Source: Clostridium polyendosporum (lineage in GTDB: Bacteria; Bacillota; Clostridia; Clostridiales; Clostridiaceae). From it: a DNA stretch of 64,000 nt. Made by a program: the position numbers and the translations under genes. Below the pieces are notes generated by a model, which made no database searches, was not told where the DNA came from, and was given only the letters and a program-made list of their open reading frames with translations. The DNA lies in contig NZ_BOPZ01000015.1 in the NCBI RefSeq assembly GCF_018332455.1, forward strand, positions 25,762 to 89,761, in the 5' to 3' direction. Positions 26,620 to 36,116 of the stretch are shown piece after piece; within the stretch, counting starts at the first letter, position 1, and each line of letters opens with the position of its first letter.

Positions 26620-26667
26620 AAACATAAAGCAAATAGGTTTAATCAATATCCTATTTGCTTTATGTTT
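26620..26667. terminator. Terminator hairpin after treB, shared with the sensory cassettes
   Basis: Perfect 18-bp stem AAACATAAAGCAAATAGG/CCTATTTGCTTTATGTTT with a 12-base loop. A near-identical ATAAAGCAAATGGG/CCCATTTGCTTTAT hairpin ends the other two cassettes (34151, 36071). It likely works in both directions between convergent genes. Confidence 0.85.
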
Positions 26668-26727
26668 AATTTATTGTTATTCTCTAATATGAAATCTGAT
26701 TAAAGTTAATAGACTTTATGACTGATT

Positions 26728-27136
26728 AGATTCTACAAAGTATGAGATTAAATTCATTTAGCGTTCCACTACTTAGTAGGCTATGCTGAGTATCTTCCTT
26801 GTTTAAGGTTCTTTTTTCAGCAGATAAACTTTCTTTTGAATTTCCTAAGGTAGAGTTTTCTGTTACATATCTACATTTTATACCTAAAGATTGAAGATAT
26901 GAAAATAAATATCTCTTCAAAACAAAAATTGTACATTTTTCTTCGTGTTGCAAGATAGAAAGCTTCTCTACGATGTTTTTAGGAAGTACATTAGCTCCTA
27001 AAAAAGTTATTTTAATATGCTTATTTTTGGAAATACTTAAAAGATTTATTAGTTACACTTCCTGCTTAGAATCTTCTAATTCTCCAATAACATTTATATA
27101 AATTTCTTCATGGTTGTAATTAATTTTAAAAGCCAA
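26728..27136 (-). pseudogene. Decayed CheR-type methyltransferase gene of cassette A
   Basis: A remnant of the gene intact at 36117-37253. It keeps the TTG start and GGAGGACAACT ribosome binding site, but has an in-frame TAA near codon 30 (GAA in the intact copy), an internal deletion of roughly two hundred codons that joins RTLNKED directly to the HSLLSSGTLNEFNLILC segment, and a truncated end. The DNA identity to the intact copy is high, so decay followed duplication. It lies directly downstream of the hybrid kinase gene. Confidence 0.88.
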
Positions 27137-27154
27137 AGTTGTCCTCCATTTTTA

Positions 27155-30100
27155 TTAAGGTTTATTTATCCAAGCTTTTATTAATGTTATAAGTATATCG
27201 TAGTCGATTGGCTTGGATATATAATCATTTGCACCAGCAGCCATGCATTTTTCTTTATCATCTTTTAGGGATTTTGCTGTAGTAGCTATAATTGGAATAT
27301 GCTTTATTTTATCTATATTTCTTATCTCTATGATTGCTTCATACCCATTCATAACAGGCATCATTATGTCCATCAAAACTAAGTCTACAGGTTCCTTCTC
27401 AAGTTTTTCTAATGCTTCTTTTCCATTTTCAGCTTCTATAATTTCTGCACCATAGTCTTCTAAGGCTGCAGCAAGTACAAATATGTTTCTTGGATCATCA
27501 TCTACAATAAGTATCTTTTTATCATCTAGATTTAGTGCTCTGTCCTTATTAATTCTAGAAGTCATAATACTTTTATAATCCTTCTCATTTTTAACTGCAT
27601 TTTTAACTTTGTGAAGTACTAAAGTCAGTTCATCTAACAGCCTTTCATCAGAGTTTGTAGTTTTAATAATTATGCTGTCTGCATATAATTTTAATTCTTT
27701 CTCTTGTTCTGCACTTATTTCCATACCTGTATAAATAATAACAGGAGTACTTAAATTCTTTAGTTTTAACGATCTCTTAATTTCTTTTAATAAATCTATT
27801 CCCTTAATGTCTGGCAATCCTAAATCCAATAAAATTCCATCAATTTCATGTTCATTTATAAGCTTAAGTCCTTCTGCACCACTATTTGATGTTAATACAG
27901 CAAAACCTATACCCTCAGAGATAGCTTTTATAGATTCAGATAAGTTTTTATCATCTTCAATTATTAGCAAGTTTTTATGTTTTTTACTTTTTATCTCTTC
28001 AGTCTGTCCAGCTTCTATATTCTGCAGTTTATTGTTGGCAGTAGCTGCTATTTCTTCATTAGAGAAATCTTGTTCTAAAACCGTCAAAGGTAAAGATAAA
28101 GAGAAGGTACTTCCTATGTCAGGCTCACTTTCTACTTTGATTTTTCCCTTCATAAGATCACAGAGCCTATTACTTATAGATAATCCTAGTCCTGTTCCTC
28201 CGTATTTTCTTGAGATAGAACCATCTGCTTGGTGAAACTCTTCAAAAATTATATCTAATTTATCTTTAGATATACCTATACCTGTATCTTTTACTGAGAA
28301 CACTATGTTATTTTCACATTCTTCATCCCTTGCTATCTTAAGTTCTACAGAACCATCGTCTGTAAATTTAAATGCATTAGATAAAAAGTTTCTAAGAATT
28401 TGTGAAATTTTATCTTTATCACCATAGAGAGTATCTTTAAACTGGTCTTCCAATACAAACTGAATATTCTTTTCATTTGCAGTTCCATTAAACATTTCAC
28501 TAAGTTCTTCTATAAGATTACTTGAATTAAAATATCTATAGTTTAAATCTATTTTTCCAGCCTCAATTTTTGATAAATCTAAAATGTCATTTATCAATTG
28601 ATGGAGATGATTTCCAGAGTTGTATATAACTTTAATTTTTTCTTGTACACTTTTCGTAATTTTATCTTTACTATTTCTAATTAAAAGATTAGACAATAAT
28701 ATAATAGAATTAAGTGGAGTTCTAAGCTCATGAGAAATATTTGCTAAAAACTGAGACTTATATTTATTTGCCATCTCATAAGCTTCTGCTCGTTTCAAGA
28801 TCTCTTGTCTAGATGCTTCTAATTCATCATTTTGAACACTCAATAACCGTGCTTGTTCTTCCAACTGTAATTGGTGTTCCTCAAGTTGAGAGTTAGTTTG
28901 CTGCATCTCTTCACTTTGCTGCTCAAGTATTTGCTGCTGCTCTTCAAGCTGTGCATTAGTCTGTTGAAGTTCTTCAGTTTGAACTTGAAGTTGCCTTTGC
29001 TGTTCTTCTAATACTTCATTTGCACTTTTTAATTGGTTTGATATTTCCTGCGCCTTATTTGTTGCTTTTTCACTTGTGTCTAATAATTCCTTAATTTGTT
29101 CATTTTGAATTGCAGAATAAAGGTTTATAGAAATAGTACTGGATATCACTTTTGTAAATTGCTGTTTTAAGTCATTAAAAAATTCAGAGGAAGATAACTC
29201 AATAACTCCATAGAGCTTCTCCTGATAAACTAATGGAAAAGCATAAACATTAAGTGGAGTTACATACATACTTGGAGTTTCTGATTTTCTTACATTTTCT
29301 AGAAGAATAGGCCTTCTTTCCAAAGCTGCTTGCCCACTTATTCCATCGCCAAGTTCGCATATATTAGATTCTCTCTGTGCTTGTGTACGGGCAAAGGTGG
29401 AGTTTAAAATAAGCTTATTTTCCTTATGATCAAATGTATAAAAAGCTCCATTTTCAGCATCTAATAATTTAGATAAAGTATTTATTGTATTTTGTGTTAA
29501 TTCTTTTACAGACATGTTACCAGTCATCTCATTATTTAGGTAATTTCTGTTAGTGTTTATCCACAACTCAGTTTTTAATTTTTTTATTAGTATATTATAG
29601 TTTCTTGCCATATCAGCAAGTTCGCCTTTTTGAGTGATTTTATACTCTTCTAACTCGCCTGAACTTGTAATTTTAATCATATGATTTTTTAAATTGTTAA
29701 CAGGAGTTAAAATGCTCATTATTATCAATATAAATAATACTAAAAGTACACCTAATAAAATTAATAAAGTAAAAATTAAGGTTGTTCTTGCTGAAATTTG
29801 AAGTGCATTTGATTCTTCTATTAAATTGATTTCATTATCTGAAGAACTTAAATATATATTATTAAGATCAAGTTCAAATTGCTCAACAAAATCTGCACTT
29901 ATCCCTTTAGAAATAGCTATTGCTTCATCTTTTTTGCCTGCTAGTATATATTTAATAATCTTATCCCTTTCTGGCTTCCACCATTTTGAATGAAGATTAT
30001 TAGCGTCTTGCAAGTTTCTTTTAATATTAGAATCAGAGGAATTTTCTCCTATAGTATCTAAGTTTTTTTGCAACTCGCTTTCATATTGGGTAACTTTGTT

Positions 30101-30358
30101 TATCTCTTTTTGAATCTCATCATTATTTGATGATAAAATTATATCCTTCATAGAACTGTTGATTTTAACCAAATTTACTTTTGCATTCACTGTAGCAGCG
30201 GAAACCTTTGATGATTGATTATATAAATTGTGAGTTACTTGTGCCAAGTTATTAAGCTTAAATAAAGCAAAGGTACCAAAGCCGATAAATGTTGTAATAC
30301 AAACAAAAAACAATATAAGAAATCTTTGCTTTATGCTAAAATTTTTAAAAATATTCAT
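27155..30358 (-). CDS. Membrane hybrid histidine kinase, cassette A
   Basis: 1067 residues: TM1 (about 12-34), an extracytoplasmic four-helix-type sensor (35-187), TM2 (190-216), HAMP (216-268), GAF (about 285-420), a Gln/Glu-rich coiled coil (430-525), HisKA with His543 (SHELRTPLN), HATPase_c (about 645-765), and two receiver domains with Asp845 and Asp997. The receivers suggest an internal phosphorelay but there is no output domain. The paralogue at 37272 is very similar throughout. The upstream sugar-binding lipoprotein may present ligand to its outer sensor (inference). The ATG lies behind AAGGAGGATTTC. Confidence 0.9.
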   Translation of the reverse strand: MNIFKNFSIKQRFLILFFVCITTFIGFGTFALFKLNNLAQVTHNLYNQSSKVSAATVNAKVNLVKINSSMKDIILSSNNDEIQKEINKVTQYESELQKNLDTIGENSSDSNIKRNLQDANNLHSKWWKPERDKIIKYILAGKKDEAIAISKGISADFVEQFELDLNNIYLSSSDNEINLIEESNALQISARTTLIFTLLILLGVLLVLFILIIMSILTPVNNLKNHMIKITSSGELEEYKITQKGELADMARNYNILIKKLKTELWINTNRNYLNNEMTGNMSVKELTQNTINTLSKLLDAENGAFYTFDHKENKLILNSTFARTQAQRESNICELGDGISGQAALERRPILLENVRKSETPSMYVTPLNVYAFPLVYQEKLYGVIELSSSEFFNDLKQQFTKVISSTISINLYSAIQNEQIKELLDTSEKATNKAQEISNQLKSANEVLEEQQRQLQVQTEELQQTNAQLEEQQQILEQQSEEMQQTNSQLEEHQLQLEEQARLLSVQNDELEASRQEILKRAEAYEMANKYKSQFLANISHELRTPLNSIILLSNLLIRNSKDKITKSVQEKIKVIYNSGNHLHQLINDILDLSKIEAGKIDLNYRYFNSSNLIEELSEMFNGTANEKNIQFVLEDQFKDTLYGDKDKISQILRNFLSNAFKFTDDGSVELKIARDEECENNIVFSVKDTGIGISKDKLDIIFEEFHQADGSISRKYGGTGLGLSISNRLCDLMKGKIKVESEPDIGSTFSLSLPLTVLEQDFSNEEIAATANNKLQNIEAGQTEEIKSKKHKNLLIIEDDKNLSESIKAISEGIGFAVLTSNSGAEGLKLINEHEIDGILLDLGLPDIKGIDLLKEIKRSLKLKNLSTPVIIYTGMEISAEQEKELKLYADSIIIKTTNSDERLLDELTLVLHKVKNAVKNEKDYKSIMTSRINKDRALNLDDKKILIVDDDPRNIFVLAAALEDYGAEIIEAENGKEALEKLEKEPVDLVLMDIMMPVMNGYEAIIEIRNIDKIKHIPIIATTAKSLKDDKEKCMAAGANDYISKPIDYDILITLIKAWINKP

Positions 30359-30517
30359 GAAATCCTCCTTAAAAGTAGATATGAGAAAATTTCTATATCA
30401 ATTTTCACAATTACGTTACTGTTGTTTGTCTTGAAAAATCCTACACCTGAGTCTTTGACTTAAAGTAATTATGCTTACAAATATATTTCCTCTCTGTAAA
30501 GTTAATTGGGGTTAATA

Positions 30518-31489
30518 TTAATTAGCTTTCCATTTACCCCATTTATCTATATATTTGTCCGCATCTTCTGGAGTAACTAATTCATTTTGCCAAATTACTC
30601 TTTTCTCTACACTTTCACCCTTAGCTACTTTAACTGCAGTTTCTATAGCACATTTAGCCTGGCCTGCTCCATCTTGGAATACTGTAACAGCTAATCTACC
30701 ACTTTTTAAATAATCAAGAGCGTCAGGAGTAGTATCTATACCACCTACAGTTATCTTGCCAAGTTTTCCAGCTGCCTCTATAGCTTTTAATGCTCCTATT
30801 GCCATTTCATCGTTGTTGGCAACTACAACATCAATCTGTTTACCAGATTCAAGCCAGTTTTGCATTAGAGCCATACCTCTAGCTCTATTCCAATCAGCTG
30901 GTTGCATCGCAACAATTTTCATGTCAGGATATTTTGCTATTACTTCATGGTAAGCTTCAGTTCTCAATCTCTGTGCTTCGTTATCCATCCTTCCCATAAT
31001 AATTACAACGTTACCTTTAAAATTCATTTTCTTTGCAAGGTATTCCATTTCCAATATACCAGACTGTTTTGAGTCTGAATCTATATAAGATGCTGCATCA
31101 TTTTGGATTTGAAATGGCTCATTAAGGCTGATGATTGGAACCTTAGCTGCCTTAGCTTTGTCGGTTATTGGCTTTGATGAATTTGTATCAACTGGATTAA
31201 CAATTATTGCATCTGCTCCCTCAGATATGAAGTTTTCAACCTGTGCTAACTGTATATTAGAATCACCTTTTGAGTCAACAAATACCACTTCAACATCATT
31301 TAAAGATTTGGAGTAATTCTTCATTTCATTAAGCATATAAGACAGAAATTTATCATTTATATTAGCAATACAAACACCAATCCTAATCTTTTTCGAAATT
31401 TTTAGTGTGTTGTTTGTTTTCTGTACACATCCAGTAAATAAACACATTGTCATAACAGTAATAAGTGTCATTGATAAAAATTTTTTCAT
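30518..31489 (-). CDS. RbsB-like sugar-binding lipoprotein, cassette A
   Basis: A 323-residue Peripla_BP_4/ribose-binding-type protein. A lipoprotein signal peptide ends at LFTGC (Cys21), so it is tethered outside the membrane. VENFISEGADAIIVNPVD and NNDEMAIGALKAIEAAG are typical. No ABC permease or ATPase gene lies anywhere in the block, so it probably acts as a co-sensor for a neighbouring kinase rather than in uptake. The first pocket segment (NINDKFLSY) differs from those of the two paralogues. Start ATG behind GAGGGGGATAAACCTA. Confidence 0.87.
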   Translation of the reverse strand: MKKFLSMTLITVMTMCLFTGCVQKTNNTLKISKKIRIGVCIANINDKFLSYMLNEMKNYSKSLNDVEVVFVDSKGDSNIQLAQVENFISEGADAIIVNPVDTNSSKPITDKAKAAKVPIISLNEPFQIQNDAASYIDSDSKQSGILEMEYLAKKMNFKGNVVIIMGRMDNEAQRLRTEAYHEVIAKYPDMKIVAMQPADWNRARGMALMQNWLESGKQIDVVVANNDEMAIGALKAIEAAGKLGKITVGGIDTTPDALDYLKSGRLAVTVFQDGAGQAKCAIETAVKVAKGESVEKRVIWQNELVTPEDADKYIDKWGKWKAN

Positions 31490-31591
31490 TAGGTTTATCC
31501 CCCTCGTATAATTTAGTAGTAATAATGCCAGTGTTTATGGATTTATCTTTGGTTTTATCTAGTTACTACTTGATGATAAAATCCTCTTAAG

Positions 31592-32854
31592 TTAAAAGTA
31601 GATATCTGAAAATTCTATGTCAATTTTTTGAATTACGCTGCTGCTGTTATTCATGGAACATTTTTCTGTATTGTATTCTTCATTTGCTTCATTAATAGGA
31701 AGTCGAACAGTAAACTCGCTTCCTTTTAGATATTCACTTTCAACCTGAACGCTTCCACCATGCATTTCCACTAAAGACTGCACAAGGCTGAGTCCAATAC
31801 CACTGCCTTCGCTACTTCTTGTAAGAAGGTTGTCTACTTGTTTAAATCTTTCAAAAATCAGCTGTTGTTTATCTTCAGAAATGCCAATACCTGTATCTTT
31901 CACTAGGATTTCAATTGAGTTATCTGATGTATGTATATTTACAAATATATTTCCATCTTGAGGAGTGAACTTTATAGCATTAGATAGAAGATTCAGCACA
32001 ATTCTTTCAATAGCATCTAAATCACAAGAAAGCATCACTTCTTCAACATCTGTATCAAATATTACCTCAATGTTTTTTAATGCCGCATATTCTACTACAG
32101 AAGTTACAATAGCTTCAACTACCTCAATAATGTTACAGGTTGATATGTTAAGAGCAAAGTTACCTGAATCTATTTTTGTAATATCTATTAGGTTGTTAAC
32201 TAATCTTATAAGCCTATAGCAATTTTGAGTTTGTATTTTGGTTTTTGATTTTATTTTTTTCCTGTCTAAAATTTTATCATTTTTAAGGTAATGTTTTATT
32301 ATTTGTGTTGATCCAAGCAGAATATTCAGAGGTGTTCTAAGCTCATGAGATATATTTGCAAGAAACATATTTTTAGCCTCATTCGCTGTTTCAGCTGCTT
32401 CTTTAGCTCTTCTTAATTCATTAGTTTGCTTTTGTAAAAGTAAGTTCATAGTTCTTTCTTTTTCAATAAGCCTTAAATATACATTTATTCTATTTATAAG
32501 TAAGAAGTCATCAATAGGTTTTGTAAGATAATCTACCGCCCCTATTTCAAAACCTCTTCTCTTAAAATCCTCAGTTATATAGGCTCCGGTTAAAAATACA
32601 ATAGGTATATGTTCAGTTTTCTTTCTACTCTTTATAATCTTTGCTAGATCAAAACCATTCATATCTCTTTTCATCTGAACATCTAAAATAATTAAATCTA
32701 CGGGATGTTTTATAAGCTCTTGCAGCGCTTTTGTAGGAGTATCTGCAAGTACAACATTTGCTTTTATATACTCTTGTATAAGAGCTTTTACTGTAAATAA
32801 ATTATTTTGATTATCATCAACTACTAAGATCGTATATAAATTACTTATCGGCAT
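31592..32854 (-). CDS. Soluble receiver-histidine kinase, cassette A
   Basis: 420 residues without membrane segments. An N-terminal receiver has Asp13-Asp14, the phosphorylated Asp58 (ILDVQ) and Lys112 (TKPID); a HisKA follows with His170 (NISHELRTPLN), then a HATPase_c domain with KDTGIGIS and GSGIGLSLV. It is probably the first gene of the cassette transcript. It could receive phosphate from the hybrid kinase or pass it on; no DNA-binding output is present. The C-terminal Asn/Ser-rich tail of about 35 residues after the ATPase domain is unassigned. Confidence 0.87.
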   Translation of the reverse strand: MPISNLYTILVVDDNQNNLFTVKALIQEYIKANVVLADTPTKALQELIKHPVDLIILDVQMKRDMNGFDLAKIIKSRKKTEHIPIVFLTGAYITEDFKRRGFEIGAVDYLTKPIDDFLLINRINVYLRLIEKERTMNLLLQKQTNELRRAKEAAETANEAKNMFLANISHELRTPLNILLGSTQIIKHYLKNDKILDRKKIKSKTKIQTQNCYRLIRLVNNLIDITKIDSGNFALNISTCNIIEVVEAIVTSVVEYAALKNIEVIFDTDVEEVMLSCDLDAIERIVLNLLSNAIKFTPQDGNIFVNIHTSDNSIEILVKDTGIGISEDKQQLIFERFKQVDNLLTRSSEGSGIGLSLVQSLVEMHGGSVQVESEYLKGSEFTVRLPINEANEEYNTEKCSMNNSSSVIQKIDIEFSDIYF

Positions 32855-33490
32855 GCTTGAAACCTCACTTTAAATTCTTTAAATATAGGTTTTATTAAAT
32901 AATAGTAACTTGTGAAAAAATAATCATTTTGTTGCTTTATTCTCGAGTTATAGCATAAAATTTATAATAAAAAAATTTATACTTTAAAACTATCGCGTTT
33001 TGTAAGTCAATTGTTATAGTAAAATTCTCAAATAAAGAACCCTGACAATATGTGACACCCTGTCATTAGAAACAATCACGAATCCAAAATAGGAGACAGT
33101 CATATATGCTAGAGTTTAATTAATATTATAATACCTAAATAAATAACTTTAAAGGGTTTTTTTTGCCATTTTGGTAATTATTGATTATATTTGATTGAAA
33201 ATCGTTTGAAAAATACTAAAAACATGCTTAAATGAGCATGTTTTTAACTATATATAATTGTTGCTGATGTAGTTGATGGAGTACTAATATAGGAGCTAGC
33301 ACTATAAATAAAAGCTCTGTTAGTGAATTAAGTTGGTTTATAATTTTTTAAGGTAGGGTAGAGTAATCTTAATAATATAAACTATTATCTTAAATAATAT
33401 TATCGTAAATGAAAACAAATCTTTAAAAGAATCAACATTTTTATTATAAAAAGAGCAGCTAAAATAAGAATCATCTAATAAACATTTACA
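32855..33490. repeat. Upstream region of cassette A, duplicated before cassette B
   Basis: Most of this stretch is repeated at 35420-35970 with few changes; a more diverged, shorter version precedes cassette C. It contains TGACACCCTGTCA (33053-33065), a 5-3-5 inverted repeat, and, read on the minus strand, TTGACTTACAAAACGCGATAG, which faintly resembles a motility sigma-factor promoter. Confidence 0.6.
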
Positions 33491-33502
33491 GGGAGTGGTA
33501 TA

Positions 33503-33586
33503 ATGCCAGTAGTAAAATCAGTAAAAACCTTGGCCCCTGCCCTAAAAAGATTCATAAATCATTCAGCACTATTAGCTAAAACTTGA
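33503..33586 (+). CDS. Possible 27-residue cationic peptide
   Basis: An ATG behind GGGAGTGG opens a 27-codon frame, MPVVKSVKTLAPALKRFINH followed by SALLAKT. It is amphipathic and net positive. No family is recognised. The same site in the duplicated copy near 36042 keeps ATGCCAGTA but not the frame. It could be a small secreted or regulatory peptide, or a chance ORF in non-coding DNA. Confidence 0.3.
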   Translation: MPVVKSVKTLAPALKRFINHSALLAKT

Positions 33587-34250
33587 AAAAATGTTGTCAT
33601 ACTTAGTAATAATAATTACTATTACTTGAGTGCTCACCGTTTAGGTTTGTTACCCCTTACACTACTACTTGTAAGGAACATCCTTACCTTACAATCTTAT
33701 TGTATACTACAACAATAAACAGATTAATACATATATTTTCATCATTGGCGTGAAAAAAATGATTTATCATAAATATTGAATCATAAAACAAACAAAAAAT
33801 AGTGGCATTAATTTTCTGTTTTTGTAAACGAAATTAAAACCACTATAATTTATATTATATAACAACTGAAATGCTCTATTTATACGACTTATTTATCGTT
33901 ATAACTCAAATGTATAACAAGTTTATAAATTAATTAGTACACACTTTTTCACTACGAATGTGAAAAATATGAATTATTTAAAGGATTAATTAAAAACGAT
34001 ATTAATACTTTAAAACTTCTTTTTTATAACAAAAGTAATAACAGATGCGATAATTTCCAGAACTAGGAGATATATAGGCATTATCCAAGGATAATGTATC
34101 ATTACTTGTGACTTCCACGGAAATAAAAATTTATCCATAATAAATAAAACATAAAGCAAATGGGGGAGTGATTGAACCCATTTGCTTTATACTTAAATAT
34201 TTTTTATAAATTTTGTTTTTTTATAATACTTAGAAAAATATTGTTGTCCA
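33587..34250. other. Non-coding region between cassettes A and B
   Basis: No supported gene. AGTGG and CCACT arms at 33801-33853 enclose a long imperfect hairpin, and CATTATCCAAGGATAATG (34080-34097) is a perfect palindromic hairpin. The cassette B terminator lies at its right end. Confidence 0.4.
34151..34190. terminator. Terminator hairpin of cassette B
   Basis: ATAAAGCAAATGGG pairs with CCCATTTGCTTTAT; near-copy of the hairpins at 26620 and 36071. Confidence 0.75.
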
Positions 34251-35216
34251 TTATTTTTTATTTTTCCATTTAGCCATATATTTGTCCGCATCTTCTGGAG
34301 TAACTAATTCATTTTGTACAATTATTATTTTGTCTACATTTTCACCCTTAGCTACTTTAACTGCAGTATCTATACTATATTTACTTAGTTTTGTTGCATC
34401 CTGGAATGATGTAACAGCTAATTTACCACTCTTTAAATAATCAAGAGCATCTGGAGTAGCATCTATACCACCTACAGATATCTTGTCAAGTTTTCCTGCT
34501 GCTTCTATAGCTTTTAATGCTCCTATTGCCATTTCATCGTTGTTGGAAGCTACTGCATCAATCTCTTTGCCAGATTCAAGCCAGGTTTCCATTAGAGCCA
34601 TACCTCTAGCTCTATCCCACTCAGCTGTTTGCGCCCCAATAAGTTTCATGTCAGGATATTTTGCTATTACTTCATGATAAGCTTCAGTTCTCAATCTCTG
34701 TGCGCTATCTTCTATTGGTCCCATTATAATTGCAACGTTACCCTTAAAATTCATTTTCTTTGCAAGGTATTCCATTTCCAATTTACCAGCCTGTTTTGAG
34801 TCTGGAGCTATATGACATGCTGCATCATTTTCATTTGCAAATGGAACCATCATGCTGATGATTGGAATGTTAGCTGCTTTAGCTTTGTCAGTTATTGGTT
34901 TTGATGAATCTGTATAAACTGGGTTAACAACTATTGCATCTACTCCCTGAGATATGAAGTTTTCAACCTGTGACAATTGTGTATTAGAATTTAGTTTTGC
35001 GTCAGCAAATACCACTTCAACATCATTTAAAGATTTGGAGTAATTCTTCATTTCATTAAGCAAATAAGACCCGTATTTGTTATTAAAATTAGCCATAGAA
35101 ATACCAATCTTAATCTTTTTGGTAGCTTTTGATGTGTAGTTTATTTTCTGTGTGCATCCAGTAAACAAACACATTGTCATAACAGTAATAAGTACCATTG
35201 ATAAAATTTTTTTCAT
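34251..35216 (-). CDS. RbsB-like sugar-binding lipoprotein, cassette B
   Basis: A 321-residue paralogue of the cassette A and C binding proteins, with lipobox LFTGC (Cys21) and the same Peripla_BP_4 fold. In this copy the hybrid kinase and CheR genes that should follow are deleted and the gene runs straight to the cassette terminator. Its pocket-facing segments (NFNNKYGSY, MMVPF, MGPIEDSAQ) differ from the other two, suggesting another ligand or relaxed constraint. It follows the truncated receiver ORF by only five bases. The full-length frame argues that it is still under selection. Confidence 0.85.
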   Translation of the reverse strand: MKKILSMVLITVMTMCLFTGCTQKINYTSKATKKIKIGISMANFNNKYGSYLLNEMKNYSKSLNDVEVVFADAKLNSNTQLSQVENFISQGVDAIVVNPVYTDSSKPITDKAKAANIPIISMMVPFANENDAACHIAPDSKQAGKLEMEYLAKKMNFKGNVAIIMGPIEDSAQRLRTEAYHEVIAKYPDMKLIGAQTAEWDRARGMALMETWLESGKEIDAVASNNDEMAIGALKAIEAAGKLDKISVGGIDATPDALDYLKSGKLAVTSFQDATKLSKYSIDTAVKVAKGENVDKIIIVQNELVTPEDADKYMAKWKNKK

Positions 35217-35221
35217 TAGTT

Positions 35222-35419
35222 TTACCCCCTCGCAAATTTGGTAGTAATAAGACCAGTGGCTATGGATTCATCTTCGCTTGCATCTTTATAAGCTCTTGCA
35301 GGAGTACCTGCAAGTACAACATTGGCCTTTATATATTCTTGTATAAGAGCTTTTACTGTAAATAAATTATTTTGATTATCATCAACTACTAAGATCGTAT
35401 ATAAATTACTTATCGGCAT
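35222..35419 (-). pseudogene. Truncated receiver-kinase gene of cassette B
   Basis: A 65-residue stub. Residues 1-37 are nearly identical to the start of the 420-residue kinases (LVVDDNQNNLF with Asp13-Asp14), but the phospho-acceptor Asp58, HisKA and ATPase domains are deleted, and the frame then runs through former intergenic sequence to a stop five bases before the binding-protein gene. Probably a deletion remnant; translation may still feed the next gene. Confidence 0.85.
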
Positions 35420-35970
35420 GCTTGAAACCTCGCTTTAGATTCTTTAAATATAGATTTTGTTAAATGATGGTAATTTGTAAAAAATAACCATTTTTTACTT
35501 TATTCTCGAGTTGTAGCATAAAATTTATAATAAAAAAACTTATACTTTAAAACTATCGCGTTTTGTAAGTTAATTGTTATAGTAAAATTCGCAAATAAAG
35601 AACCCTGGCAATATGTGACACTCTGTCATTAGAAACAATCACAGATTCAAAATAGTAGACAGTCATATATGCTAGAGTTTAATTAATATTATAATACCTA
35701 AATAAATAATTTTAAAGATTTTTTTCTGCAATTTTGGTAATTGTTGCTGATGTAGTTGATGGAGTACTAATATAGGAGCTATCACTATAAATAAAAGCTC
35801 TGTTAGTGAATTAAGTTGGTTTATAATTTTTTAAGGTAGGGTAGAGTAGTCTTAATAATATAAACTATTATCTTAAATAATATTATCGCAAATGAAAACA
35901 AATTTTTAAAAAAATCAACATTTTATTATAAAAAGAGTGGCTAAAATAAGAATTATCCAATAAACATTTA
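35420..35970. repeat. Upstream region of cassette B (copy of 32855-33490)
   Basis: Direct repeat of the cassette A upstream region with a deletion of roughly 70 bases near 35735. TGACACTCTGTCA (35617-35629) keeps the inverted repeat arms; the loop changes. Confidence 0.65.
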
Positions 35971-36070
35971 TAGTAAAAAGAATAATATTCTTAAAGAAAT
36001 ATTCTGAACTTACTAGAGAACGAATCACAGCGATAAGCTAATGCCAGTATAATATTAGTATAAATAAAAC

Positions 36071-36110
36071 ATAAAGCAAATGGGGGAGTGATTCAGCCCA
36101 TTTGCTTTAT
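36071..36110. terminator. Terminator hairpin of cassette C
   Basis: ATAAAGCAAATGGG/CCCATTTGCTTTAT hairpin just past the CheR stop codon, with T-rich sequence on the minus-strand exit side. Confidence 0.78.
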
Positions 36111-36116
36111 GCTTAG

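Noticed and set aside
26726..26953. 75-codon frame as a gene in its own right
   Set aside because: It is part of the decayed CheR copy, as alignment with the intact copy at 36117-37253 shows.
27807..28235. Plus-strand frames opposite the hybrid kinases (also 37360-37695 and 37999-38355)
   Set aside because: Serine- and proline-rich antisense shadows of conserved kinase domains; they recur in both copies only because the kinases do.
34147..36115. The repeated ATAAAGCAAAT hairpins as ends of a transposon or MITE
   Set aside because: Each is a complete palindrome at a gene end, without target duplications; shared cassette terminators explain them.
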